Positions 34,208 through 43,864 of a DNA stretch of 45,449 nucleotides are shown piece after piece (position 1 is the stretch's first letter; every line of letters starts with the position of its first letter). The notes under the pieces are model-generated. The model did no database searches. It was not told the origin of the DNA and saw only the letters and a program-made list of their open reading frames with translations. Origin of the DNA: Cyanobacteriota bacterium (GTDB lineage Bacteria; Cyanobacteriota; Cyanobacteriia; PCC-6307; Cyanobiaceae). Both the position numbers and the translations under genes were made by a program. The stretch lies in contig JAPLIE010000179.1 in assembly GCA_026389265.1 (NCBI GenBank), forward strand, positions 1 to 45,449. The letters are read 5' to 3'.

Positions 34208-35788
34208 ATGCCACCGTTAAATCCCAGCGGGGCCCCTCTCCCCCTACGCTCTGCGGCCTTGCACCTGCGATCGCTGATCTTCCGGTCTCTTGCTGCCCGG
34301 CTCCAGGCCTTTGGTTTCCGACCTGCTGGGAGCACACTCGGACTGGCCCTGCTGGCCAGCTGCAGCATCGGCATCCATCTTCAGCCGGCCCGAGCGATTG
34401 AGGTGCTGAAGCTGCGGCTCCCCCTCCTGGATGACACCCTCTCGGCCCGGGTTTCGGAATTGGCTAGCCCCGATGCTCTCTGGGCTGGCAACAGTGACTT
34501 GGCCGAACTGAACCGGGCCACGGATGGCAACTTCGCTGGGGCCATCAATGATCTCGTCGACTACCCCATGCCCCAGCAGGACTACCAGAGCAGTCCGATG
34601 GTGCAGCAGGTGGAGGTGCTGCTCAAGCAACTGATCGAGGTGGATCCCGGCCAGCGGGGCCTCGTGGATCCCGAACCGGTCCGTACAGCCCTGATCCGGC
34701 TGAAGGCCTCAGGCCAGAAATCCACCCTGCTGAACTTGCTGCGGGAGATTCCGGGTCGCCAGATCACGATCCGGCTGGATCGGGCCGTGCCCCAGTTGCG
34801 GCGGATCGAACGCCAACAACGAGAGCTGGATCGGTTGGCGCTCACCTATCCGAAGCTGCCACCAGCGAGCCTTGCCGCCCTGGGACGGGGCCCATTCCCG
34901 ATCCAGACCCGGATCAGCACGATCCCGGAGCCGTACAGCGGGGAACCGCTTGAGGTCACCGTGGTGCGGCCCACCGGGACCCCCACCCTGCCGCCGGTGG
35001 TGATCTCCCACGGGCTCTGGGATTCGCCCGCCAGCTTCCTCGGCTGGGCCCAGCACCTGGCCAGCCACGGGGCGCCGGTGTTCCTGCCCAGGCACCCCGG
35101 CAGTGACATCAGCCAACAGGCCGACATGCTGGCGGGCAAGGCCGCGCCACCGGATCCCAAGGAATTCCTGAGCCGTCCCTACGACGTGCGGGCCCTGCTC
35201 GATGCCCTCGATGCCGGCAGCCTCCCGGGAGGCGAAGGGGTGCGGGCCCGCGACGTGACCTTCATCGGCCATTCCTGGGGCGGCACCACCGCCCTGCAGC
35301 TGGCCGGGGCCCGCAGCCTGCCCACAGCCCTTTGGAAGGACTGCGCCAGCGCCAGCAGCCCCCTCCGCAACATCAGTTGGGTGCTGCAGTGCAGTTTCCT
35401 GCCTGCCGCCACCGAGTCCTCCCTGGCCGAGCCCCGCATCGTGCGGGTGGCGGCGGTGAGTCCACCCCAAGGTCTGGTATTCGCCGCCGGATTGGTGGAT
35501 CTGCGGGTGCCGGTGCTGCTGGTGAGTGGCAGCCGCGATTTCGTGGTGCCCACCCGGCCCGAGGCCCTGCTCCCCTACGGGGCCTACCCGCGAGGCCGCC
35601 ATGAACTGGTGCTGGTGGAAGGGGGCACCCATTTCAACCTGTCCGCCGACGCCAGCAGCAACGGCGGCCCCCTGCGGGCCCTCCTGCTGCGCTGGGCCCG
35701 GGGTCAGGAGATCACCCCCACCAGCGGCCTGAGCGATCCACAGAACCTGCCGATGCGGCTGATCCCGCTGGCCGCGTCCCAGCCGTAA
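34208..35788 (+). CDS. DUF1400-type alpha/beta hydrolase, exported
   Basis: A 526-aa protein. The start is supported by AAGG 5 nt before the ATG; a long N-region leads to a signal peptide (LGLALLASCSIGIHLQPARA). Residues about 65-210 match the helical DUF1400 domain seen in cyanobacteria (IEVLKLRLPLLDDTLSAR..PVRTALIRLKASGQKSTLLN). From about residue 240 an alpha/beta hydrolase follows: PVVISHGLWDSPASFLGWAQ (oxyanion region), nucleophile elbow FIGHSWGGTTALQLAG, an Asp after VLLVSGSRDFVVP and the catalytic His in EGGTHFNL. The triad appears complete, so it is probably an esterase or lipase of the periplasm or outer layers; substrate unknown. Confidence 0.87.
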   Translation: MPPLNPSGAPLPLRSAALHLRSLIFRSLAARLQAFGFRPAGSTLGLALLASCSIGIHLQPARAIEVLKLRLPLLDDTLSARVSELASPDALWAGNSDLAELNRATDGNFAGAINDLVDYPMPQQDYQSSPMVQQVEVLLKQLIEVDPGQRGLVDPEPVRTALIRLKASGQKSTLLNLLREIPGRQITIRLDRAVPQLRRIERQQRELDRLALTYPKLPPASLAALGRGPFPIQTRISTIPEPYSGEPLEVTVVRPTGTPTLPPVVISHGLWDSPASFLGWAQHLASHGAPVFLPRHPGSDISQQADMLAGKAAPPDPKEFLSRPYDVRALLDALDAGSLPGGEGVRARDVTFIGHSWGGTTALQLAGARSLPTALWKDCASASSPLRNISWVLQCSFLPAATESSLAEPRIVRVAAVSPPQGLVFAAGLVDLRVPVLLVSGSRDFVVPTRPEALLPYGAYPRGRHELVLVEGGTHFNLSADASSNGGPLRALLLRWARGQEITPTSGLSDPQNLPMRLIPLAASQP

Positions 35789-35835
35789 CGAGCCCCCGGG
35801 CCGAGGTGAACGGTGGGCTCAGAACGGGAGGCGAC

Positions 35836-36291
35836 TCAACGAAGCGGCAAGGGCTGCGTCGGCTGACCGGGACGATCCCAGCCGTAGCCGCCGCCAGCTG
35901 GCCGGGGGGAGGTGCCGCCCTTGCGCTGGCTCCAATCCGGAACCGGAATGCCGTTGCGCACGAACACCTGGCGCAGGGCATCGCGATGCTGCTGGCGCTG
36001 GTTCTGCAGCGCATCACGCTCCTGGCGCATGCAGGTGCGCAGGCCATCGCCATTGGGGGCGGCGCTGATGCAACGCTCACCCTGCTGGAGGATGGCGATG
36101 CGAGCCCGGTGGTCCTGGGCGGCCAGGGCGCGGGTTTCGGGGAACACCTTCTGCCGCTGGGCCTCGGTGAGCCGGGGGCCTTCGCCCTTGGGCTTCAAAG
36201 GAGCACTGGTCTGGGCCTGAACGGCGGTTCCCAGCCCCAGCACCAAGGCTGCGGCGATCAGGGGGCGTTGCCAGGGAGAGATGCGTGGCAT
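35836..36291 (-). CDS. Small secreted protein with coiled-coil centre
   Basis: A 151-aa protein with a signal peptide (LIAAALVLGLGTAVQA). The centre, LTEAQRQKVFPETRALAAQD through RQQHRDALRQVFVRNGIPVPDW, is a long charged helix with a Cys-x(n)-Cys pair (GERCISAA and LRTCMRQ). This is the look of small periplasmic helical proteins such as LTxxQ-type ones, but no family is certain. The tail is Gly/Pro-rich. It lies 114 bp downstream of the histidine kinase on the same strand and may be its regulated neighbour. Confidence 0.7.
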   Translation of the reverse strand: MPRISPWQRPLIAAALVLGLGTAVQAQTSAPLKPKGEGPRLTEAQRQKVFPETRALAAQDHRARIAILQQGERCISAAPNGDGLRTCMRQERDALQNQRQQHRDALRQVFVRNGIPVPDWSQRKGGTSPRPAGGGYGWDRPGQPTQPLPLR

Positions 36292-36405
36292 GGAAGGGAG
36301 GCGTGAGGGCCTGGGGTCCTCGTCATGGTGGGCAACAGATGCCCTCGTTCTGTGACCGGAGCCGGAGCCATCTGTGACTGGATGTGACCGGCAGCCGTGG
36401 CGGCT

Positions 36406-37854
36406 TCAATCGGCGAGGGGCTGAGCCGACAGGCCCTGATCCGGGGATGGCAGAGAGCGGCCCGTGAGCGCCACCCCGAATCCCCCCCCACCCTCCAGCC
36501 GGCGCAGAACGCCGCCATGCAGGCGGGCGATGCGGTCAGCGATGGCCAGGCCCAGGCCGCAATGGCCCTGACCACCCCGGGCGGCATCCAGCCGCTGAAA
36601 GGGCTCCAGGGCGAGTGGCCAGGCCAGCGCGGGGATGCCGACCCCGCGATCCCACACCTCAATCACGAAACCGTGCCGATCCGGCTCGGCGGCGCGCAAC
36701 ACCAGCCGCAGGGGTGGCGTCCCGTACTGGAGGGCGTTCTCCAGCAGGTTGCCCACCGCCCGGGCCAGGGCCGTGGGCCGCACCCGGCGCTCCAGGGTCT
36801 GGAGATCCAGCTCCAGCGGCACCGCTCCCACCAGGGCGGCGACCTCGGCCAACAGGTCGTGGAGTGGCACCACAATCGCCGGCTCGGACTGCTCCGCTCC
36901 GGCAAACAACAGGAACTGATTGGTGATCCGCTCCAGGGCGTTCAGGTCGGCGGTGCTGCGGTGGTGATCTGCCTCCGTCAGAGCATGGGCGGAGGCGGCC
37001 AGATCGAGGCGCAACCGCAGGCGGGTGATCGGGGAGCGCAGGTCGTGGGCAATGCCGGCCAGCATGGTGGCGCGTTCACGCCCGCTCCGCTCCAGCCGCT
37101 CCACCATCCCATTGAAACGGGCGGTGAGGCTGCGCACCGCCGCACTGCCCCCGGCCGGCAGGGGGAGGGTGCCGGGCTGGTCGAAACGCACCTCAGCCAG
37201 GGCCTGCTCCAGCCCCCTCAGGGGGCGTTGCACCTCCAGGGCGAGATAAAGCAGACCGGCAGCCAGGCCCCCGCTCCCCAGGGCCAGCCCCAGCAGCAGC
37301 GGATCGGGAGGCCAGCCCGGCAGCGGCGGCAGGGGGGCAAACAGCCACACGGTCTCGAGGGGCGCGGCATCCGGTGGGGCACCTTCGCTCGGGGAAGCCA
37401 TCCGCACCCACACACCGCGGGGGGCCTGGAGTGACGGCCGAACCAGCGGGCATGGGCTGAGGCGGAGGCAGAGCCGGCGCTGCAGATCGAGCGCCTGGCG
37501 GCGCAGCAAGAGATCGGGCGCACCGGGGGAGAACAGCGCCCCCTCCGGGTCTGTCGTGGAGGCCACCGGCTCGGGCACGGAGCCCACCGCCAGCCGCAGG
37601 CCACCGATCTCCGCCAAGGCGGCGGGGGTAAACCGCTCCAGGGCCACCTCCGCCAGCAACACCTTGGACGCCACATCAGCCGCCAGCTGCTGCTGGCGCT
37701 GCTCCACCAGGCGCCGGCCCACCAGCAGCTGGAGAAGCGCCAACAGCAGGGCGCCCAGTCCGAGAGCGATCAGCCCATAGGCCAGGGAGCGGGCGGCCGC
37801 CTGAACGCCGGGTCGGACGGAGCCCCCGGACTCAGCCACGGCGGGGTTGGCCAT
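36406..37854 (-). CDS. Sensor histidine kinase, EnvZ/RstB-like
   Basis: A 482-aa membrane kinase. First membrane helix LAYGLIALGLGALLLALLQLLVG, a periplasmic domain of about 150 residues with no recognised fold, second helix LLLGLALGSGGLAAGLLYLAL, HAMP linker, then the H-box MLAGIAHDLRSPITRLRLRL (phospho-His270), N-box LGNLLENALQYG, G1 DRGVGIPA and G2 GHCGLGLAIADRIARLHGG. All catalytic boxes are present. The ATG at 37854 overlaps the end of the response regulator gene by 23 bp. The input signal is unknown. Confidence 0.92.
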   Translation of the reverse strand: MANPAVAESGGSVRPGVQAAARSLAYGLIALGLGALLLALLQLLVGRRLVEQRQQQLAADVASKVLLAEVALERFTPAALAEIGGLRLAVGSVPEPVASTTDPEGALFSPGAPDLLLRRQALDLQRRLCLRLSPCPLVRPSLQAPRGVWVRMASPSEGAPPDAAPLETVWLFAPLPPLPGWPPDPLLLGLALGSGGLAAGLLYLALEVQRPLRGLEQALAEVRFDQPGTLPLPAGGSAAVRSLTARFNGMVERLERSGRERATMLAGIAHDLRSPITRLRLRLDLAASAHALTEADHHRSTADLNALERITNQFLLFAGAEQSEPAIVVPLHDLLAEVAALVGAVPLELDLQTLERRVRPTALARAVGNLLENALQYGTPPLRLVLRAAEPDRHGFVIEVWDRGVGIPALAWPLALEPFQRLDAARGGQGHCGLGLAIADRIARLHGGVLRRLEGGGGFGVALTGRSLPSPDQGLSAQPLAD

Positions 37855-38569
37855 CGGGCACGAACACGTAGCCGTAGCCCCACACGGTTTGCACATAGCG
37901 AGGGCGGCCGGGATCGGGTTCGATCAATCGCCGCAGCCGCGACACCTGCACATCCATGCTGCGGCCGTCGGTCTCGCTATCGGGCCCGCGGGCCAGCTCG
38001 ATCAGCCGCTCCCGCGACAGGGGCCGGTGCGGATGGGCCGCGAAGGCCTCCAGCAGGGCAAATTCGCCGCCGGTGATCGCCACCGGCACCCCGGCCCGCT
38101 CCAGGCGGCGACCCACCGGATCGAGCCTGCAGTCGCCGAAGAGAACCGGCTCGGCGCCGGGGCGGGGCGATCCGGGCGGCGTGGGCTGGCGGCGGCGCAG
38201 CACCGCCTCGATCCGGGCGGTGAGCTCGCGGGGCAGAAACGGCTTGGCCAGGTAGTCATCGGCGCCCTGCTCCAGCCCGATGATGCGATCCACACCATCG
38301 GCGCGGGCCGAGAGCAACAGCACCGGCAGGTCATCACCGTCGTCGCGAAGGCGCCGCAACAGGCTGAGGCCGTCGCTGCCCGGCAGCATCAGGTCGAGCA
38401 CCAGCAGGTCGGGGCGCTCTCCGCCCAGGTGCCCCTCAAGGCGAGCCCTCAGCTGCTCGCCATCGGCGAGGGCGCGCACGGCGTAGCCCTGTTCCGTGAG
38501 ATAGCCCGCGAGCATGGTGCGCAGCTCGGGATCATCATCCAGAACCCAGATGCGTCGGGGGCGGGCCAT
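37832..38569 (-). CDS. OmpR-family response regulator
   Basis: A 245-aa regulator. The receiver domain has acidic pair Asp11-Asp12, phospho-acceptor Asp59 (LLVLDLMLPGSDG) and Lys109 (YLAKPF). The winged-helix DNA-binding domain has GEFALLEAFAAHPHRPLSRERL..SMDVQVSRLRRLIEPDP and the terminal VQTVWGYGYVFVPDG. It is co-transcribed with the kinase gene it overlaps, and likely with the upstream secreted protein gene (17-bp gap). Targets are unknown; its own operon is a natural candidate. Confidence 0.94.
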   Translation of the reverse strand: MARPRRIWVLDDDPELRTMLAGYLTEQGYAVRALADGEQLRARLEGHLGGERPDLLVLDLMLPGSDGLSLLRRLRDDGDDLPVLLLSARADGVDRIIGLEQGADDYLAKPFLPRELTARIEAVLRRRQPTPPGSPRPGAEPVLFGDCRLDPVGRRLERAGVPVAITGGEFALLEAFAAHPHRPLSRERLIELARGPDSETDGRSMDVQVSRLRRLIEPDPGRPRYVQTVWGYGYVFVPDGQPRRG

Positions 38570-38586
38570 GGAGGCCTGGGGGGTGA

Positions 38587-39423
38587 TCAGGGATCGAGGG
38601 CCCGCCGATCCGCCACCACCCGCACCCGCTTGGTGGCACTCACCACCCCCTGGGGATGGACCAGCAGCATCGCCCAGGTCTGGGATCCGGGGGTCTGGGG
38701 AGCACGCACGGTCTTGAAGAGCCCGCCGCCGCCGAGGGCGCCGAGCTCAAGCGGGGGGCTCTCCATCGCGGCCACCTGCTGGAGCGAGACCGCGGCGATC
38801 CCGCCTGCCACCAGGGTGCCATTGAGGGGCTCATCCACGATCAGATCCACGTCGTAGCGCTGGCCGGTGAGCACCGCGTCGGGAATCTGCAGCAGCACCG
38901 GCAGAGCCTTCTCACCACTGCGCAACAAAGACGACTCGGTCAGCAGGGTCTGGCCGGCCAGATGGCTGCCATCGCTCAGGAGCACCAGGGTCTGCTGGGC
39001 ATCGAGGCGATAGGTGCTGCCCGCCAGCACGCGGGTGCCGCTCACTTGCAGATTCACGGTGCCCCGTCCGTCTTGCAGGGGTCTGCCGGCCCGCACCCGC
39101 CAGGTGGCATCCGGGAACTGCTGCCGCAACAGCTGGCGGCGCTGACGCAACTCCGCGGGATCGAGGCCCGGGCCGGGCTTGAGCAGGGCGACGAGGGCAG
39201 CGTCATCCCGAGCATTGAGGGCGCTCTCCAGGGCCTGGAGCAACACGGGTGAAGGGGCTGGAATCCCCTGGGCCACCGCTCCGGCGGGAACGATGGGGCT
39301 GGCGGCCTGGGGCATCGCTGCCCAGGCGGGGGCTGCGAGGGCCAGAACCGGAACCCCGAGACCGGCCATCAGTCCAGCCAGCAGCAGGGCGGAACGGGAG
39401 CGGGACGGCGGGCGACAGGGCAT
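38587..39423 (-). CDS. Secreted hypothetical protein upstream of the two-component genes
   Basis: A 278-aa protein with a signal peptide (ALLLAGLMAGLGVPVLALAAPAWA). A helical part (LLQALESALNARDDAALVALL..ELRQRRQLLRQQFPDATW) is followed by a beta-rich region with the look of stacked beta-sandwich repeats (VNLQVSGTRVLAGSTYRLDA, YDVDLIVDEPLNGTLVAGGI). No enzyme motif is seen. As first gene of the operon with the regulator and kinase it may be an accessory sensor or a target of the pathway. Family not recognised. Confidence 0.72.
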   Translation of the reverse strand: MPCRPPSRSRSALLLAGLMAGLGVPVLALAAPAWAAMPQAASPIVPAGAVAQGIPAPSPVLLQALESALNARDDAALVALLKPGPGLDPAELRQRRQLLRQQFPDATWRVRAGRPLQDGRGTVNLQVSGTRVLAGSTYRLDAQQTLVLLSDGSHLAGQTLLTESSLLRSGEKALPVLLQIPDAVLTGQRYDVDLIVDEPLNGTLVAGGIAAVSLQQVAAMESPPLELGALGGGGLFKTVRAPQTPGSQTWAMLLVHPQGVVSATKRVRVVADRRALDP

Positions 39424-39536
39424 CGGAACGGGAGGCGGAAGGGTAGGAAACCGGAGCGGAGCCGCTGGGCGGCCCGGGGGTGGCCGGATCGGGCCTGGTG
39501 CTGCCTTTTAAGTTAGGCGCGCCTGGCGCCGCCACC

Positions 39537-40643
39537 ATGCCCACGCTCCTGATCGCCGCCAGCGGCACGGGTGGCCACCTCTTCCCGGCCCTGGCCGTGG
39601 CCGATGCCCTGCCCCCGGACTGGCGGGTGCTGTGGGTGGGGGTGCCGGACCGGCTCGAAACCCAGCTGGTGCCGAGCCGCTACCCGCTCCACACGGTGCG
39701 GGCCGGGGGGCTGCAGGGGAAGGGGCTGCGCAAGCTCATCAACCTGAGCCAGCTGGTTCTCGCCGCTCGGCCGATCCGCCGGCTGATCCGGCGCGAGAGG
39801 GTGAACGCGGTGTTCAGCAGCGGCGGCTACATCGCAGCTCCGGCCATCCTGGCGGCCCGCTGGTGCGGCGTTCCCGTGGTGCTGCACGAAAGCAACGCGG
39901 TGCCGGGCAAGGTGACCCGGCTGCTGGGGCGCCTCTGTAGCCATGTGGCGGTGGGGCTGCCGGAGGCCGCTGAGCGATTGCCCCAGTGCCACCCGATGCT
40001 CACCGGCACCCCCGTGCGCCAGGCCTTCCTGGAGCCCGCGCCCCTGCCGGCCTGGGTGCCGGCGGGCACGGGCCCGCTGGTGCTGGTGATGGGAGGCAGC
40101 CAGGGGGCCGTGGGCCTCAACCGGATGGTGCGCCCCCTGATCCCGGAGCTGGCCGCCGCCGGCTGCCGGTTGGTGCATCTCACCGGCAGCAACGACCCCG
40201 AGGCCGGCCGCTTCAGCCTGGCCGGCGTGGTGGAACGACCGTTCAGCGATGAGCTGCCGGGCCTGCTGCAACACGCCGACCTGGTGATCAGCCGCGCCGG
40301 CGCTGGCAGCCTCAGCGAACTGGCTGTGGCCGGCAGCCCCACGATCCTGGTGCCCTACCCGGCCGCCGCCGACCGTCACCAGGATGCCAACGCCGCCGCC
40401 GCCGCCGCCCAGGGGGCCGCCGTGATCGTGTGGCAGCACGATCCGCAGGAGCCGGCCCTAGCCCAGGCGGTCTGGCGGCTGCTGGGACCACGGCTGCGCC
40501 ATGCCGATCAGACCGCCGATCCGCTGCTGGAGCTGCGCCAGGGAATGGCCCGGCTAGCGGTGCGGGACGCCGACCGCCGCCTCGCCGACCTGATCACGAG
40601 CCTGGTGGGCAAGCCCCGGGCCCTTCCCGCCGCAGGGCCCTGA
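39537..40643 (+). CDS. murG: UDP-N-acetylglucosamine transferase MurG
   Basis: GT-B glycosyltransferase of 368 aa that adds GlcNAc to lipid I to make lipid II on the inner face of the membrane. It starts with the family N-terminus [20 protein letters not shown] (ATG at 39537; an upstream GTG adds unrelated residues). Further hallmarks: [40 protein letters not shown], and the donor site [26 protein letters not shown] then DRHQDANA. Its 3' end overlaps the convergent aminotransferase gene by 50 bp. Confidence 0.96.
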   Translation: MPTLLIAASGTGGHLFPALAVADALPPDWRVLWVGVPDRLETQLVPSRYPLHTVRAGGLQGKGLRKLINLSQLVLAARPIRRLIRRERVNAVFSSGGYIAAPAILAARWCGVPVVLHESNAVPGKVTRLLGRLCSHVAVGLPEAAERLPQCHPMLTGTPVRQAFLEPAPLPAWVPAGTGPLVLVMGGSQGAVGLNRMVRPLIPELAAAGCRLVHLTGSNDPEAGRFSLAGVVERPFSDELPGLLQHADLVISRAGAGSLSELAVAGSPTILVPYPAAADRHQDANAAAAAAQGAAVIVWQHDPQEPALAQAVWRLLGPRLRHADQTADPLLELRQGMARLAVRDADRRLADLITSLVGKPRALPAAGP

Positions 40644-41895
40644 GCAACCGCCGGTTGCCGCCCCGATCCAGCAGGGCGATCCGCAGCCAGGTCTCCCCCA
40701 GGCCCTCAAACGACCGGCAATCCCGCACCAGGATCCGGTGGCGTTCCTGCAGCGCCAGCCGCAGCGGCTCCAGCGACAGCGGCTGACCGCCCAGCTCACC
40801 CCGCACCAGCAGGAAGTTGGTGGCGGAGGGAAGCGGCACCAGACCAGCCACTGTGGCGAGCTGCTCGGCCAGCCAGGGCCCCTCCGCCGCCACCCAGCCC
40901 TGCACGCGCGCCAGCCAGCGCTCCAGGGCGGGGCCATCGCCGAGCAGCACCTCCCCCGCCAGGGCTGCCAGGCCATTCACGGGCCAGGGGTCACGCCAGC
41001 TGGCCCAGCGGGCCAGCCGCACCGGATCGGCCAGGGCGTAGCCGAGCCGCAGGCCGGCGATGGCAAACAGCTTGGTGAGGCTGCGGATCACCACGAGGTT
41101 GGGGTGATCGGCCAGCAGCGGAATCAGCGACTGCGCCTCGCCGCCGCTCGCCAGGGGCAGGAACGCCTCATCGACGATCACCAGGGCGAAGCGCGCCAGC
41201 AGCGGCTCCAGCGAAGCGCGGCTCCAGAGCTGGCCGGTGGGGTTGTGGGGGTTGGTGATCCAGAGGGTGCCAGCGGCTTCGGGGTCGGGGCTGTCGCAGG
41301 CCGATCGGTCGGTGGCTGAGTTCTCAGCGGCAGCAGGTTGTGGGGGGTGAGTGTCGGCAGCGAAGGGAAAGGGCTGCGGGAAGGCGTTGCCCCAGCGCAG
41401 CGGCAGCGGCAGGATCTCCCAGGGCCCTCCCCAGCAGGCCAGGGCGCGGCGGTAGTCCGCGAAGCCGGGGCTGGGCAGCAGGCTCACGCCGGCAGCGGCG
41501 GCATCGCGCGCCGCCCAGGTGAATAGTTCAGCGGCCCCATTGCCCGGCAGCACGGCGGCGGGATCGAGGCCGTGGTGGGCGGCGATCACCTGCCGCAGGG
41601 CGCCGTAGTCGCGGTCGGGGTAATCGCGCAGCAGGGCGGAGGATGCCGCCCGGTGGGCGCCGGGAACCCAGAGCGTGGCCAGGCCCGAGACCAGGGGCGC
41701 CAGGGCGCTGAGCGGGCCCGGGACAGGGCCGCCCGCAGCCACCGCCCGCCGCATCGCCCGCCTCAGGCGGGCGGGCGGGCCGAAGGGAACCAGCGAAGCG
41801 CTGGCCTCGAGCAGCTGCTCCGGCCGGCAGCCCAGCCGCCGGGCGATGGCGATGCGGTTGCCGCCGTGGGGATCGGCGGCCAGGGGCCCGGCCAT
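40594..41895 (-). CDS. cobD: Threonine-phosphate decarboxylase-like aminotransferase (CobD/CobC family)
   Basis: PLP enzyme of 433 aa. The N-terminus [15 protein letters not shown] and [13 protein letters not shown] are typical of CobD/CobC, which forms (R)-1-amino-2-propanol phosphate for the nucleotide loop of cobalamin. The PLP-fold blocks are [41 protein letters not shown] and the lysine region [20 protein letters not shown] low-complexity stretch of about 35 residues ([14 protein letters not shown]..) is inserted before NPHNPTG. Picocyanobacteria make pseudocobalamin, so the role could be a variant of the canonical one. Tail overlap with murG. Confidence 0.85.
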   Translation of the reverse strand: MAGPLAADPHGGNRIAIARRLGCRPEQLLEASASLVPFGPPARLRRAMRRAVAAGGPVPGPLSALAPLVSGLATLWVPGAHRAASSALLRDYPDRDYGALRQVIAAHHGLDPAAVLPGNGAAELFTWAARDAAAAGVSLLPSPGFADYRRALACWGGPWEILPLPLRWGNAFPQPFPFAADTHPPQPAAAENSATDRSACDSPDPEAAGTLWITNPHNPTGQLWSRASLEPLLARFALVIVDEAFLPLASGGEAQSLIPLLADHPNLVVIRSLTKLFAIAGLRLGYALADPVRLARWASWRDPWPVNGLAALAGEVLLGDGPALERWLARVQGWVAAEGPWLAEQLATVAGLVPLPSATNFLLVRGELGGQPLSLEPLRLALQERHRILVRDCRSFEGLGETWLRIALLDRGGNRRLLRALRREGPGACPPGS

Positions 41896-41988
41896 CGGCG
41901 GCGAGGTCCGCAGGGGGCCCCAGACCTACCACGGGTCACCACGACGGCATGGATCGGTCAATCTGGTGGAAATTGCAAAGCCGCACCG

Positions 41989-42915
41989 GTGTCGTCTCCG
42001 AGCCTGCAGCCGGTGATCCACGGCATCGGCCGAGTGCTCCTGGGCAAGGAACGCCAAGTGCGGATGGCCCTGGCCTGCCTGCTGGCCCGGGGCCACCTGC
42101 TGATCGAGGATCTGCCGGGAGTGGGCAAGACCACCCTGGCTGAAGCCCTGGCCCGCAGCTTCGGGCTCAACTTCAAGCGGGTGAGTTTCACCAGCGACCT
42201 GCTGCCCGCCGACCTCACCGGCCTCAACGTGTTCGACCAGGCCAATCTCCAGTTCCACTTCCAACCCGGGCCGCTGTTCAGCCAGGTGCTGCTGGCCGAT
42301 GAGATCAACCGCGCCAGCCCCCGCACCCAGAGCGCCCTGCTCGAGGCGATGGCGGCGGGGCGGGTGAGCGTGGATGGCACCAGCCACCCGCTGCCGCGGC
42401 CCTTCCTGGTGATCGCCACCCAGAACGGCCTCGACCAGGGGGGTACGAGCCCTCTGCCGGAATCCCAGCTCGACCGCTTCCTGATGCGCCTGAGCCTGGG
42501 ATTCCCGGGGCGGGAGGCGGAGCGGGCCCTGCTTGAGGGAAGGGGTGAGCCGCCCGAAGCGGTCGGCTCCAGCCTGGGTCCGGCCGACCTGCTGGCCCTC
42601 CAGGACCAAGCGGAGCAGCAGCACTGCAGTCCGGCCCTGCTCGAAGACGTGCTCGACCTGCTGGAGCGGAGCCGGATCCCCCAGGGCGACGGCCTGCCGC
42701 TGTCGCCCCGGGCCGGGCTAGCCCTGGTGGCCGCCGCCCGGGCCTGGTCGTTGCTGGAGGGGCGCAACCATGTAATTCCCGACGACGTGCTGGCGGTGCT
42801 GGAGCCGGTGTGTGAACACCGGCTCGATGGGGGACGAGGCCTGGGCCTGGCGAGGCAGGCTGAAGCAGGTCCTTACAGCCGCGCCCTGCGGGAAGGCATC
42901 CAGCTTCTGCGCTGA
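41989..42915 (+). CDS. MoxR-family AAA+ ATPase
   Basis: A 308-aa AAA+ ATPase: Walker A LPGVGKTTLAEALA, then FTSDLLPADLTGLNVFDQ, Walker B LLADEINRASPRTQSALLEAM, sensor 1 VIATQN and the C-terminal lid with PLSPRAGLALVAAARA. MoxR proteins act as chaperones or activators for VWA/DUF58 partners. Next come a DUF58 gene (28 bp) and a transglutaminase gene: the usual MoxR-DUF58-TgpA operon. The start GTG 41989 is the only start codon near the fold. The divergent cobD gene begins 93 bp upstream. Confidence 0.92.
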   Translation: MSSPSLQPVIHGIGRVLLGKERQVRMALACLLARGHLLIEDLPGVGKTTLAEALARSFGLNFKRVSFTSDLLPADLTGLNVFDQANLQFHFQPGPLFSQVLLADEINRASPRTQSALLEAMAAGRVSVDGTSHPLPRPFLVIATQNGLDQGGTSPLPESQLDRFLMRLSLGFPGREAERALLEGRGEPPEAVGSSLGPADLLALQDQAEQQHCSPALLEDVLDLLERSRIPQGDGLPLSPRAGLALVAAARAWSLLEGRNHVIPDDVLAVLEPVCEHRLDGGRGLGLARQAEAGPYSRALREGIQLLR

Positions 42916-42943
42916 AACCCGCGCCCTGAGGACGGTTCGCTTG

Positions 42944-43864
42944 ATGAACTTCGGAACAACCCAGCAGGGCGACCCCCTGAAGCTGGGGATGCGCAACCTC
43001 TACATCGTGCCCACCCGCTTCGGGCTGCTCTGGCTGGCGGGCATCGGCCTGCTGCAGGTGGTGGCGATCCAGCTGGAGAGCAATGGGCCCCTGTTGCTGA
43101 GTTTCCTGATGCTCGGCCTGTTTCTGCTCACCCTCCACCTCACCCACTTCAACCTGCAGGGGCTGGAGGTGCGGAGCGGCGAACCGGCCGCGGGATTCGC
43201 GGGCGACACCCTGGCCTATCCACTGCGGCTGCGCTGCCGGGGTCGCTGCGAGGGCCTGCGGCTACGGCTGGGCCCCGGCGAACCAGGCAACGCCCGCAGC
43301 CTGGCCCCGGGTGAGCACCTGCTCACCCTGCCCTGGATACCGCCGGAACGTGGAAAGGTGCGGCCTGGGACGCTGCGGCTGCTCACCACGGCGCCGCTGG
43401 GGCTGTTCGTGTGCTGGAGCCGCTGGGCTCCCCCCGTGCCCCAGCTGGTGATCCCGGCCCCCCGGAGTGGGCCGGTGGGCCGGGCCCCGGCACCGGTCGA
43501 GCCAGAGGAGGGGGGCCACACCAGCTCCCGGGGGGAGAGTGGGGGCGACCTCTGGCACGATCTTCAGCCCCACCGCCCCGAGGATGGGGCCGGCCGGCTG
43601 GCCTGGAAGCTGCTGGCCCAGGGCCGGGGAGCCCATGCCAAACGCTTCGTGGCCCCTCTGGCGGAGGCCCCCCTGCTCACCCCGGCCGCGGGGATCCCCC
43701 TGGAGCGGGCCCTGGAACACCTCAGCGCGGCGATCCTGCGCCTGCACGGGGAGGGAGCCAGCTACGGCCTGGTGCTGGGGCCCTCCACCATCCCGCCGGG
43801 CCAGGGGCCCGGCCATCGGGACCGGTGCCTGGAGGCCCTGGCCGTTGCGCCCCGGTCGCTGTGA
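42944..43864 (+). CDS. DUF58 membrane-associated protein
   Basis: A 306-aa protein with two adjacent membrane helices near the N-terminus (FGLLWLAGIGLLQVVAI and LLLSFLMLGLFLLTLHL), a beta-rich extracytoplasmic domain, and the DUF58 signature DLWHDLQPHRPEDGAGRLAWKLLAQ with AKRF. It is the expected partner of the upstream MoxR ATPase. ATG 42944 gives the conserved start region; upstream residues overlap the MoxR frame. Its TGA overlaps the ATG of the next gene (TGATG). Confidence 0.9.
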   Translation: MNFGTTQQGDPLKLGMRNLYIVPTRFGLLWLAGIGLLQVVAIQLESNGPLLLSFLMLGLFLLTLHLTHFNLQGLEVRSGEPAAGFAGDTLAYPLRLRCRGRCEGLRLRLGPGEPGNARSLAPGEHLLTLPWIPPERGKVRPGTLRLLTTAPLGLFVCWSRWAPPVPQLVIPAPRSGPVGRAPAPVEPEEGGHTSSRGESGGDLWHDLQPHRPEDGAGRLAWKLLAQGRGAHAKRFVAPLAEAPLLTPAAGIPLERALEHLSAAILRLHGEGASYGLVLGPSTIPPGQGPGHRDRCLEALAVAPRSL

